43,075 nucleotides of DNA from an uncultured Saprospiraceae bacterium. Its GTDB lineage: Bacteria > Bacteroidota > Bacteroidia > Chitinophagales > Saprospiraceae. The position numbers and the translations under genes are program-made. The stretch spans positions 1 through 43,075 of the forward strand of contig CALIAG010000393.1 of NCBI GenBank assembly GCA_938041325.1, given 5' to 3'. This document shows positions 35,727 to 43,075 of this stretch, one piece after another (position 1 is the first letter of the stretch; each line of letters opens with the position of its first letter). The notes beneath the pieces were generated by a model. The model made no database searches. It was not told the origin of the DNA and was given only the letters and a program-made list of their open reading frames with translations.

Positions 35727-36834
35727 AGGCAACATCATCCATCCCTCCCGTTAGTTTCTGCACCAAATGGAATTCACTCAGAAAAGATCTGGCAACAACT
35801 CTGATGACCGTATAAAAAGGAATCGCCAATACCATCCCAACTATTCCATTCAACTGAGCGCCCATAAGAATGACTATGAATATTTCAAGCGGATGAGCCA
35901 ATACACTATTGGAAAATATATAAGGTTGCAAAAGAAAATTGTCCAGCATTTGCATCAATCCAAACACAATTACCACTCTAATAATTAGAGGAAGTAACTC
36001 CTCTGTAAAGGTCATATCTAGATTGGATGAAATGGTAATGATGACCGCAAACATGGCTCCGATGATCGGTCCTACATAAGGGATCACATTTATCAGAGCT
36101 GCAAAGAAACCAATAAGCAAAGCATTTTTGACACCTAGAATCGAAAGAGCTATCGACACAAAAAAAGTGATTACCGTCATCTGAATTAAAATCCCTCCGA
36201 AGTATCTGGTCAACAATCTACTTATGTTATCTAAGGTTGATCGAATTTCAGTATCGTATTTGTTTGGCGCAAGCGCAACGATAAAACTTGTGAACAAGCC
36301 TTGCTCTTTCAGAAAAAAGAAAGTAATGAATACAATAGAAAAAAGAGAAAATAAAATGTTACTCGCTATCCCTAAAATGGATCCAAAGAAGTTTCCAATG
36401 GTCGCTGGGTCAAACCAAGCTTTCAATGATTCGGCCACTTGATCCGCAGGAGATTTTGTCCCTTCTACAAAACCTAGCTTTCCTAACCATTGATTTATTT
36501 TTGCCAAAGGTTCTTCCAACGTGGCGGCTATCTGATCGTACTTTACTTCCGATAAATTTCTGGCTTGCTCAACTATTAATGGAACAAACATCCAAACCAA
36601 TAATACAGCCAAAACAAAATAACACAACAAGACCAATACTGCACTAATAGTCCGACCTGCCTTGAATTTTCCTAAATGAATTCTGGCTTGAAAAAATTTC
36701 ATCAATGGTTGGCCGATCATGGACAATACCCACGCTATTAAAACATAAGCAACAATGTTCTGAAAATAATAAATCAATCCACCTAGTAAAAGCAGACCCA
36801 GAACAACTGCAAGGTATTTACTCAGATCTTTCAT
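35725..36834 (-). CDS. AI-2E family transporter (UPF0118/PerM-type permease)
   Basis: 369 aa polytopic membrane protein with about seven to eight helices. It has the family layout: two N-terminal helices (LAVVLGLLLLGGLIYYF and VAYVLIAWVLSMIG), a long amphipathic extramembrane region (about 95-150), then a helix-rich C-terminal half with NVIPYVGPIIGAMFAVI and GAQLNGIVGMVLAIPFYTVI. Despite the family name, most members are not proven autoinducer exporters; some are Na+/H+ antiporters. Its ATG overlaps the esterase stop by 4 bp (ATGA), so the two are translationally coupled. Confidence 0.9.
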   Translation of the reverse strand: MKDLSKYLAVVLGLLLLGGLIYYFQNIVAYVLIAWVLSMIGQPLMKFFQARIHLGKFKAGRTISAVLVLLCYFVLAVLLVWMFVPLIVEQARNLSEVKYDQIAATLEEPLAKINQWLGKLGFVEGTKSPADQVAESLKAWFDPATIGNFFGSILGIASNILFSLFSIVFITFFFLKEQGLFTSFIVALAPNKYDTEIRSTLDNISRLLTRYFGGILIQMTVITFFVSIALSILGVKNALLIGFFAALINVIPYVGPIIGAMFAVIITISSNLDMTFTEELLPLIIRVVIVFGLMQMLDNFLLQPYIFSNSVLAHPLEIFIVILMGAQLNGIVGMVLAIPFYTVIRVVARSFLSEFHLVQKLTGGMDDVA

Positions 36835-37526
36835 TTCGCATTAATTACTGGACCTAAAGTTTTCCAAATAGTTTCTGTAAGAATTTTATGTCCAGAAGCG
36901 GTTGGATGTATTCCATCGGCTAGATTTAATTCTCGAATACCAGCTACACTTTCTAGCAAAAAAGGAATCAATGCAAGGTTATTTTCTTTTGCCAATCGAG
37001 CATAATTTTCTCGAAATTTTGTAGTGAACTCCGGTCCCATATTTGGAGGAGCCATCATCCCTGCTAAAACAATCTTGGTTGTATTTCTCTTGGCTTGAAC
37101 TTTCTTAATTATTGATTGCAAATTCTTGTAGCTGTCATCCGGATTGATTCCTCTCAAACCATCATTGCCTCCTAACTCCAAGACAAAAACATCGATATCA
37201 TATTGATCCAATATCCAGTCGACCCTATTGTCTCCACCTGCTGTCGTTTCTCCACTCAGACCAGAATTAATCGCTTTATACGGTAATCCCAAGCTATCAA
37301 TTTTCTTTTGAGTCAAGGCTACAAAACCTTCTGATGGGTCCAAGCCATAGGCAGCTGTTAAACTATTGCCAAAAAAAACAATAATCTTTTTATCCTCTTT
37401 TTCTGCTTCTTTTTTAGGAACCTCACTTCCCGCTTTACTAGGTGCTTTTTCAGATGAATTCTGAGATTGGCAAGAAAGAAATAGTAGGAAGGATAAGAAA
37501 ATCGAAAGTCTTATGATATTGTGCAT
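36831..37526 (-). CDS. TesA-like SGNH/GDSL esterase lipoprotein
   Basis: 231 aa. The signal peptide ends in LSC (Cys19), so it is a lipoprotein. A Ser/Lys/Glu-rich linker (20-46) precedes an SGNH hydrolase domain. Block I is FFGNSLTAAYGL, with the Ser nucleophile and Asn in place of the Asp of GDSL. Block II has SGLSGETTAGGDNRVDW, block III is LGGNDGLRG and block V is DGIHPTASGH (Asp and His of the triad). This is the arylesterase/thioesterase I/lysophospholipase type, likely acting on small acyl esters in the periplasm. It is followed at once by the AI-2E transporter gene. Confidence 0.9.
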   Translation of the reverse strand: MHNIIRLSIFLSFLLFLSCQSQNSSEKAPSKAGSEVPKKEAEKEDKKIIVFFGNSLTAAYGLDPSEGFVALTQKKIDSLGLPYKAINSGLSGETTAGGDNRVDWILDQYDIDVFVLELGGNDGLRGINPDDSYKNLQSIIKKVQAKRNTTKIVLAGMMAPPNMGPEFTTKFRENYARLAKENNLALIPFLLESVAGIRELNLADGIHPTASGHKILTETIWKTLGPVINAK

Positions 37527-37601
37527 CTTAATGATTGTAGGTTTTGGTGTAAATATACTTACTTATTGGTGTAGAGTGCAGTCGATTCTTCCTTAAAACT
37601 G

Positions 37602-37609
37602 TATCTTTG
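37602..37609 (+). promoter_or_regulatory. -7 promoter box for the GT2 gene
   Basis: TATCTTTG is a perfect TAnnTTTG, 29 bases before ATG 37639. No -33 TTG at the right distance. Confidence 0.5.
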
Positions 37610-37638
37610 GTAGAATAATCAAAGAGCAAAGTAGGTTA

Positions 37639-38559
37639 ATGGACATTTCTGTTATTATTCCTTGTTACAACGAAAAAGAAAACATTCATTTAATTTTTGA
37701 CAGATTGAGTTCTGTCATGAATCAAATGAAAGTGCAGTTTGAATTGATTTTCATCAACGATGGGAGCAAGGACAATACTATTGACCTGATCAAGGCACTC
37801 GCAACTCAACATTCAGAAGTCAAATACATTGATTTTAGCCGGAATTTTGGCCATCAGATTGCCGTTTCTGCAGGCATAGATATGGCAAATGGCAGCTCAG
37901 TCGTCATAATTGATGCTGATTTGCAAGATCCTCCAGAACTGATAGAGGACATGCACAATAAGATGAAGGAAGGTTTTGAAGTCGTGTATGCAAAACGAAA
38001 AACAAGGAAGGGTGAAAGCTGGTTTAAGCTAGCTACCGCCAAAATGTTTTATAGGATCCTGGCGAAAATCACAGATATTTCAATTCCTGTCGATACTGGA
38101 GATTTCCGAATAATGGACCGAAAAGTAGTTGATGTTTTAAAAGATATGCCTGAAAAGCACAAATACTTGAGAGGCCAGATTTCTTGGATAGGATTTCGCC
38201 AAACTTATGTAGAATATGACAGAAGTGAGCGAAATGCAGGGGAAACAGGCTATCCATTGAGTAAAATGATGAAGTTTGCACTAGACGGCATCACTGCATT
38301 TTCAGACCTTCCTTTGAAGTTGGTGACTTATTTCGGCTTCATAGTTTCCTTTTTTGCTTTTATAGTAATGATATATGCGCTCTATTCCAGATTCATTTTA
38401 AGGGTTTACGAACCTGGTTGGACCTCACTCATATTAAGTATTTTGTTTATTGGCGGCATCCAAATGATCGCAATTGGCATTATTGGCGAATACTTAAGTC
38501 GCATGAATTCGAACATCAGAGACAGGCCACTTTACATTGTTAAAGACACGAATCTGTAA
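37639..38559 (+). CDS. Family 2 glycosyltransferase of the DPM1/GtrB type
   Basis: 306 aa. The GT-A domain (1-225) has ISVIIPCYNEKENI, FINDGSKDNT, NFGHQIAVSAG, the metal-binding DADLQDPPE, TGDFRIMDRKVV and KYLRGQISWIGFRQ. Two C-terminal helices follow (about 235-258 and 268-290), then a basic tail GEYLSRMNSNIRDRPLYIV. This is the polyisoprenyl-phosphate glucosyl/mannosyl transferase group (GtrB, dolichol-P-mannose synthase-like): it moves a sugar from a nucleotide donor to undecaprenyl phosphate at the inner membrane for later glycan modification. No flippase or acceptor transferase sits next to it, so the product is not defined. Confidence 0.9.
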   Translation: MDISVIIPCYNEKENIHLIFDRLSSVMNQMKVQFELIFINDGSKDNTIDLIKALATQHSEVKYIDFSRNFGHQIAVSAGIDMANGSSVVIIDADLQDPPELIEDMHNKMKEGFEVVYAKRKTRKGESWFKLATAKMFYRILAKITDISIPVDTGDFRIMDRKVVDVLKDMPEKHKYLRGQISWIGFRQTYVEYDRSERNAGETGYPLSKMMKFALDGITAFSDLPLKLVTYFGFIVSFFAFIVMIYALYSRFILRVYEPGWTSLILSILFIGGIQMIAIGIIGEYLSRMNSNIRDRPLYIVKDTNL

Positions 38560-38630
38560 TCTGGACTCGTTTTTGTGAAAAATAAACTTAAGAACCGAAC
38601 ATTTTAGGTCTTTTTGAGTAAAATCATAGG

Positions 38631-38684
38631 AGTTGTTTAAAAATCGGAGATTACAATTATAACATCGATCTATTTTAAACAACT
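38631..38684 (+). repeat. Long inverted repeat before the single-domain response regulator
   Basis: AGTTGTTTAAAA (38631-38642) and TTTTAAACAACT (38673-38684) are perfect 12-bp arms around a 30-base loop, ending 23 bases before ATG 38708. It could be the leader structure of the regulator, an operator pair, or the end of the GT2 transcript. There is no T-run after it. Confidence 0.5.
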
Positions 38685-38707
38685 TCATAGTAAATAAGAT
38701 AAAACCA

Positions 38708-39139
38708 ATGAGTCAGTTAAAAAAGATAATACTTGCCGAAGACAATCAAGCAGATGTCGAATTGATCAAGCTGGCGTTCAAAAACGTTCCACTGCCAATT
38801 GAATTACATCACACTTATGATGGGCAGGAATTGATGGATTATCTTAGAAGAGAACCTTTAGAAAACGTTGCTTTAATCTTATTGGATCTAAATATGCCTC
38901 GAATGGGTGGCCTCGATGTACTTAAAATAATGTACAACGATGAAGAATTAAGAAAGGTGCCTGTTGTTGTTTTCACTTCCTCTACACACGAAAATGATGT
39001 CTTGAGTTGTTATGAGCATGGAGCCAATGCTTATGTTGGAAAGCCAATTGATGTAGATAAATTCCAAGATGTTATAAATGCTATCGCTTACTTCTGGGCT
39101 GACATAAATGTAGTCCCAAGTCTTGCCGCATCTATTTAA
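38708..39139 (+). CDS. Single-domain response regulator (CheY/Rcp1-like)
   Basis: 143 aa, receiver domain only. It has IILAEDNQADVELIKLAF (acidic pocket), the phospho-acceptor Asp60 in LILLDLNMPRMGG, the Thr/Ser switch in VVVFTSSTHENDV and Lys in YVGKPIDVDKF. The AEDNQADVELI opening and the long loop before Asp60 resemble the Rcp1 group that works with phytochrome-type or hybrid histidine kinases. No kinase gene is nearby and there is no output domain, so it acts by protein contact or in a phosphorelay. Its stop is 3 bp from the convergent queG stop. Confidence 0.9.
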   Translation: MSQLKKIILAEDNQADVELIKLAFKNVPLPIELHHTYDGQELMDYLRREPLENVALILLDLNMPRMGGLDVLKIMYNDEELRKVPVVVFTSSTHENDVLSCYEHGANAYVGKPIDVDKFQDVINAIAYFWADINVVPSLAASI

Positions 39140-39142
39140 TTT

Positions 39143-40066
39143 CTATTTTAGAAAATTTATATTTCTTTTTAAACCTCCCAGCTTGGTGCGTTTCACCGCC
39201 GAACGTTTGAATATTTCCCTGAACACCTCTTCAGTTATTTCTTCCCAATCATTTTTATTCATTTTTAAAAATGACTCTTTTGCTTCAAAAGAAGCCTCAT
39301 TATGTGGTTTTGAAAATCTATTCCAGGGACAAACTTCCTGGCAAATATCACAGCCAAAGGCCCAGTTTTCAAATTTATCCTTATAGGTTTCGGGAATCGC
39401 TTCTTTCAGTTCAATTGTAAAATAAGAAATACATTTACTCCCATCCATAAAATACCCTTCGTCAGATATGGCGTCCGTTGGGCAAGCATCGATACACTTT
39501 GTACAGGTCCCACAATAGTCCTTAATTGGTCCGTCATAGACAAGTGGCAAATCAATAATTAATTCTGCTAAAAAAAAGTAAGACCCTTGCTTTGGGTTTA
39601 TAACCATGGTGTTTTTGCCTATCCATCCTACTCCACTGCGCTTCGCCCAATCTCTTTCTAACACCGGTGCGGAATCAACAAAACATCGACCACTTACCTC
39701 CCCTACTTTTTCTTGAATGAATGACAATAAGGATTTTAGTTTTCGCTTAATCACAAAATGATAATCCTCTCCATATGCATATTTGCTAAACTTAGGAGCG
39801 TTCGGGTCTTCTTGTTTGTCTTCAGTAAAGTAATTATAACTTAACGAGATCACGGACTTCGCCCCCTCCACTAATTTTGTTGGGTCAATTCTTTTTTCAA
39901 AATGGTTAGCCATATAAGACATTTGACCATGATGGTTTTGATTTAACCAGGTCTCTAATCTTTTAGCTTCTTCATCCATTTTTTCTGCTTTTGCAAAACC
40001 AATAAAATCGAAACCGAGGCGAAGAGCCTCCTCTTTGATTAAACGGGTATGTGCGATTGCAGACAT
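39143..40066 (-). CDS. queG: Epoxyqueuosine reductase
   Basis: Cobalamin-dependent iron-sulfur enzyme that reduces epoxyqueuosine to queuosine in tRNA, the last step of the pathway. 307 aa. It has the N-terminal DUF1730 region, [43 protein letters not shown] (read in parts), and two 4Fe-4S motifs, [12 protein letters not shown] and [11 protein letters not shown]. The length matches the short QueG form without the C-terminal HEAT extension. It starts 11 bp after the helicase gene and is probably co-transcribed. Confidence 0.94.
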   Translation of the reverse strand: MSAIAHTRLIKEEALRLGFDFIGFAKAEKMDEEAKRLETWLNQNHHGQMSYMANHFEKRIDPTKLVEGAKSVISLSYNYFTEDKQEDPNAPKFSKYAYGEDYHFVIKRKLKSLLSFIQEKVGEVSGRCFVDSAPVLERDWAKRSGVGWIGKNTMVINPKQGSYFFLAELIIDLPLVYDGPIKDYCGTCTKCIDACPTDAISDEGYFMDGSKCISYFTIELKEAIPETYKDKFENWAFGCDICQEVCPWNRFSKPHNEASFEAKESFLKMNKNDWEEITEEVFREIFKRSAVKRTKLGGLKRNINFLK

Positions 40067-40077
40067 CTAAAAATTTG

Positions 40078-42342
40078 CTAGGTAACTATTTGTAATTTAG
40101 AAAAGCGAAGTACAATTCTTTTTTGAGGGTTATCGGCTTGCTTGAAAAAGATAGTCGCAATTTTATTGTGATTTCCTCCTTCTATGCTCAGCACTTTTCC
40201 TTCACCAAACTTCATGTGAAGTACTTTCATTCCTACTTGAATATTTTCACTTGGACTTGCTTTAAAATTAGCTGCATCTATTGCAAAATTATTAGCCGCC
40301 TTTTTCCTAAAGTTACCCTTGACTCCTGAAAGTACAGGAACAGATGATTGTTGATTAGATGATCTTCTTGTAAATGTGGTTTCAAGATGATCAGATGAAA
40401 TCTCGTTTAGGAATCTACTAGGCTCTCCAAATGTATGTTTACCAAATCTAAAGCGACTCGTAGCAAAGGAAAGCGTCAGAAATTGTTCCGCTCTTGTAAT
40501 TGCTACATAAAACAATCTTCGCTCTTCGTCCAGTCCTTCTTTTGTTTCCATTGACATAAAAGATGGAAACAACTTTTCTTCCAATCCTACAACAAAAACT
40601 GATTTATACTCTAATCCTTTTGCAGAGTGGACAGACATCAGTGTAATAAAATCCGTGGAGTCAGTTTCCGAATCAGCTTGACTAACCAATGCAATGTTTT
40701 GTAAATAGGTTGAGATGCTTTTATCTGGTACGATGACTTCATCTATAGCTTCATCATTTTCAACAAAATCCTTGATACCATCTAATAGAGAAGTCACATT
40801 CTCCATCCTTGCAAGACCTTCAATGGAGGTGTCTCCTTTCATCGCATTCGTAATTCCGGATTGCTTCGCAACGAAGTAAGCCAGTTCATATGCATTGCTT
40901 GATTTTGCTTTTTTTGAAAAGACCTCAATCATAGCCTTAAAATCGAGCAGTGAATTTTTAGCTCTTGCGCTGAGAGGTACTTTGGTCATCGCCTCCCACA
41001 TTGAGATATCCGATTGGGATGCAAATGCGTTTATCTTATCAATTGAAGAGTTTCCAATCCCACGTTTGGGGTAATTAATAACCCTTCTTAATGCTTCTTC
41101 ATCGTTTTGATTTACGGATAATCGCAGATAACCTAAAAGGTCTTTCACTTCTTTTCTAGAGTAAAACGAAAGTCCCCCATAAACCTTATAAGTTAAATTG
41201 TATCTCCTTAGGTATTCCTCAAAAACCCTCGACTGAGCATTGGTTCTATACAGAATAGCAATTTCATCATTTTGTAAATGGTTTCTACTTTTCTGTTCAA
41301 GGATGGTATCCACAATTCGTTTTCCTTCCTCAGCATCGGAGTTTGTTCTAATGACTTTGATCTTTTGACCAACTCCCTTATCTGACCATATTTTTTTAGG
41401 AATTTGTTTGCTATTATGAGTAATGACTTCGTTAGCTGCTTGTACAATATGATCTGTAGAACGGTAATTTTGCTCTAATTTATAAGTGCTTATATTGTGT
41501 TTCTTGTACTCTTTTTCAAAGTCAAGTATATTATCAATTGTTGCCCCACGGAATGCATATATGCTTTGTGCATCATCTCCAACTACAAAAATATTTCTTT
41601 TGCTATCTTCATAATTTACTAGTTTTTTCAGAATTGCATTTTGTAAATAATTTGTATCCTGAAACTCATCTACCAAAATGTATTTAAATTTCTTTTGGTA
41701 TTTCTCTTTTACATTATCTGGATTTTTGTGGAGTAAAATATACAATTGATAAAGCAAATCGTCAAAATCCATTGCACCGGATCTTTTACATCGTTCTACA
41801 TACTTTTCATAAATCACATGAAAATAGGGACGCTTCGACATCCGATCTTTTTGCATTAAGTCTTCTTGTCCAACGTATGCTTTCGGCGAAATCAAATTAC
41901 TTTTAGCAGACGAAATTCTATTTTTAATTGCGTTCGCATTGTATACACTTTTATCCAGATTCAATTCTTTAATGATAGAGTTTATTAAACTTCTAGAATC
42001 ATCTGTATCATAAATTGTAAAATTAGAATCGTATCCAATTTTAGAAGATTCAATTCTTAATATTTTGGCAAAAATGGAGTGAAAGGTTCCAGCCCACACG
42101 TTTTGTGTTTTGGGGCCAATGACCTGACCAATCCTTTCTTTCATTTCCCTTGCCGATTTGTTGGTAAAAGTAAGTGTCAATATTTCCCACGGAGCAACAC
42201 CCTCTTCGATAAGATGAGCAACACGAAAAGTCAATACTCTTGTTTTACCGGACCCAGGACCAGCAATAACCAAAACAGGACCCTCCATATGAGTAACGGC
42301 TCTCTTTTGTACATCATTCAAATCATCTAAATATGCTTTCAT
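40078..42342 (-). CDS. UvrD/PcrA-type DNA helicase
   Basis: ATP-dependent 3'-5' superfamily 1 helicase of 754 aa, for nucleotide excision and mismatch repair. Motif Q/I is LNDVQKRAVTHMEGPVLVIAGPGSGKT, read as Q12 and the P-loop at 28-34; motif Ia TLTFTNKSAREMKER; motif II VDEFQDTN; motif III VGDDAQSIYAFRGA; motif IV LEQNYRST; motif V TLMSVHSAKGLE; motif VI RRLFYVAITRAE. The C-terminal tail ends in a Tudor-like patch (GMKVLHMKFGEGKVLSIEG), typical of PcrA/UvrD. I leave the symbol open between uvrD and pcrA. First gene of a pair with queG. Confidence 0.93.
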   Translation of the reverse strand: MKAYLDDLNDVQKRAVTHMEGPVLVIAGPGSGKTRVLTFRVAHLIEEGVAPWEILTLTFTNKSAREMKERIGQVIGPKTQNVWAGTFHSIFAKILRIESSKIGYDSNFTIYDTDDSRSLINSIIKELNLDKSVYNANAIKNRISSAKSNLISPKAYVGQEDLMQKDRMSKRPYFHVIYEKYVERCKRSGAMDFDDLLYQLYILLHKNPDNVKEKYQKKFKYILVDEFQDTNYLQNAILKKLVNYEDSKRNIFVVGDDAQSIYAFRGATIDNILDFEKEYKKHNISTYKLEQNYRSTDHIVQAANEVITHNSKQIPKKIWSDKGVGQKIKVIRTNSDAEEGKRIVDTILEQKSRNHLQNDEIAILYRTNAQSRVFEEYLRRYNLTYKVYGGLSFYSRKEVKDLLGYLRLSVNQNDEEALRRVINYPKRGIGNSSIDKINAFASQSDISMWEAMTKVPLSARAKNSLLDFKAMIEVFSKKAKSSNAYELAYFVAKQSGITNAMKGDTSIEGLARMENVTSLLDGIKDFVENDEAIDEVIVPDKSISTYLQNIALVSQADSETDSTDFITLMSVHSAKGLEYKSVFVVGLEEKLFPSFMSMETKEGLDEERRLFYVAITRAEQFLTLSFATSRFRFGKHTFGEPSRFLNEISSDHLETTFTRRSSNQQSSVPVLSGVKGNFRKKAANNFAIDAANFKASPSENIQVGMKVLHMKFGEGKVLSIEGGNHNKIATIFFKQADNPQKRIVLRFSKLQIVT

Positions 42343-42442
42343 TCGCTATAGTACTTTATAATGCTGTATCTGGATAAATATTTTTTATCTAAAATCGATT
42401 AAGAACTTCCATTATTATTTCCACTTGTCTTTTCAAAAACCA

Positions 42443-42910
42443 CTATTCAGTTCCTTTATTCATTTGTCTCCATATGGAAACAATCATTCTTATAGGAAAG
42501 AACAAAGAGGCCATAAGACTTCCTACGCCAAAAAATATTAATTCTCTTTTAATATAATTTCCAACTGTATTGATTTGCTCAATTGAAGTATCCTTTAAAA
42601 AGGATTCAATGCCGTTTTCGTCAAGGTAAGTTTGACAAAAGTGTATTCCATTAATTAAAAATAGGATTAAAGGGACACACAGAATAATCAATACAATTTT
42701 TGCTGTTTGTTGATATGCTAGAAAGGTGTATTTCAATAAAAATGCATACCTCGTAAATGTAATAAAAACAATGACAAATACTGAATTTATAAGCAAAAAA
42801 GGATAGTCATTTGTAGCCTGTAGGATGGGATATAAAATACCAATTAAAATTACGGCGGTGACAAGCCACCAGATAAATTCAAGACTGAGTGTGAGTTGTT
42901 TTTCCTTCAT
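42443..42910 (-). CDS. Four-helix membrane protein of unknown function
   Basis: 155 aa, family not recognised. Predicted helices lie at about 11-28, 36-55, 70-90 and 122-143. A polar loop between helices 3 and 4 (about 91-120) carries the lone Asp/Glu-rich segment TYLDENGIESFLKDTSIEQ. There is no signal peptide cleavage site and no motif. The layout is that of small DUF2975-like membrane proteins, but I cannot confirm that. It lies between the helicase gene and an rRNA operon and has its own promoter with the -7 box directly at the start codon. Confidence 0.65.
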   Translation of the reverse strand: MKEKQLTLSLEFIWWLVTAVILIGILYPILQATNDYPFLLINSVFVIVFITFTRYAFLLKYTFLAYQQTAKIVLIILCVPLILFLINGIHFCQTYLDENGIESFLKDTSIEQINTVGNYIKRELIFFGVGSLMASLFFPIRMIVSIWRQMNKGTE

Positions 42911-42917
42911 AGTTGTT

Positions 42918-42948
42918 CAAAGATACCATTCGATGGATAGGTATTCAA
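42918..42948 (-). promoter_or_regulatory. Complete promoter overlapping the leader of the four-helix membrane protein
   Basis: The minus strand has TTG (42948-42946), a 20-bp spacer and TATCTTTG (42925-42918), both elements of the Bacteroidota promoter. Only seven bases separate the -7 box from ATG 42910, so transcription should start within a base or two of the start codon. Confidence 0.6.
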
Positions 42949-42997
42949 CAACTTTGAAAAAATAGTTTTTCGATTTAGTTGAGAGTTCATAAAATGC

Positions 42998-43028
42998 AAA
43001 AAGCTCCGACCATTACTGATCGAAGCTT
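42998..43028 (-). terminator. Terminator of the rRNA operon
   Basis: On the minus strand a 12-bp stem (AAGCTTCGATCA with TGGTCGGAGCTT, complete if two G-U pairs are allowed) closes a GTAA tetraloop and is followed by TTTTT. It sits about 18 bases after the 5S 3' end. Confidence 0.88.
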
Positions 43029-43046
43029 ATATGCTTTTATTGGGTT

Positions 43047-43075
43047 GGCGGCGACCTACTCTCCCACCATAAGGC
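43047..43075 (-). rRNA. rrf: 5S ribosomal RNA, 3' end (partial)
   Basis: The minus strand ends in GGGAGAGTAGGTCGCCGCC, the conserved 3' part of bacterial 5S rRNA with the GAGAGTAGG loop. Only about 29 bases are inside the window. The rest of the operon (23S and 16S) should lie to the right, transcribed towards this window. Confidence 0.9.

Noticed and set aside
35725-36834. AI-2 quorum-sensing exporter
   Set aside because: The family name is historical. No luxS or AI-2 receptor gene is in the window.
36831-37526. Broken esterase because GDSL reads GNSL
   Set aside because: The Ser, Gly, Asn and Asp-His positions are all intact; Asn after the Gly is a tolerated variant.

Overview
The window is a gene-dense, AT-rich stretch of chromosome from a member of the Bacteroidota. 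The evidence is: several promoters of the Bacteroidota type (TAnnTTTG at -7), almost no Shine-Dalgarno sequences, a secreted protein with a type IX secretion C-terminal domain, a Reg_prop/Y_Y_Y sensor kinase with a LytTR regulator, and an OmpA-like protein with an N-terminal jelly-roll-like region. A Saprospiraceae-like lineage is my best guess, but this is inference from gene style, not from a marker comparison. No integrase, transposase, CRISPR array or prophage gene is visible. The window looks like core genome, with an rRNA operon entering at the right edge.

Layout. At 1-2200 the tail of a probable glycosyltransferase converges on gyrB. At 2349-7599 a LytS-type sensor and LytTR regulator are followed by a cytochrome P450. 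At 7649-13406 there are tsaE, alanine dehydrogenase, a membrane-embedded patatin-like lipase and a T9SS cargo protein, all on the plus strand, ending at a strong bidirectional terminator. At 13484-26725 everything is on the minus strand. Read in the direction of transcription this is: an operon of SAM hydrolase, ABM monooxygenase-like protein, ABC permease, ABC ATPase and aroB (26725 to 22959); a class A penicillin-binding protein; a HEAT-cyclophilin lipoprotein plus gcvT; a GbsR/MarR regulator; and DUF1015 plus an amidohydrolase. At 27071-29501 phoH and aroA are on plus, meeting pabB on minus; an OmpA-family protein and a glutaryl-CoA-type acyl-CoA dehydrogenase follow on minus. At 34293-39139 there are folB fused to a Cys-rich domain, a DUF4197 lipoprotein, an esterase plus AI-2E permease operon (minus), a GT2 polyisoprenyl-phosphate glycosyltransferase and a single-domain response regulator. 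At 39143-42910 uvrD/pcrA plus queG and an unknown four-helix membrane protein lie on minus. The right edge holds the rRNA operon terminator and the 3' end of a 5S rRNA.

How the genes relate. Shikimate, chorismate and folate steps recur in separate transcription units: aroB, aroA, pabB and folB. Cell-envelope functions are also frequent (PBP1A, OmpA-like protein, glycosyltransferases, lipoproteins, patatin). Informational genes are gyrB, tsaE, queG, uvrD/pcrA and the rRNA operon.

I do not see a clear-cut new system. The best leads are a dihydroneopterin aldolase carrying an eight-cysteine CWC-type tail, a patatin whose catalytic domain is split by a four-helix membrane insert, a SAM-hydrolase/ABC/aroB operon behind a perfect 16-bp palindrome, and two promoters so close to their start codons that the mRNAs should be leaderless.
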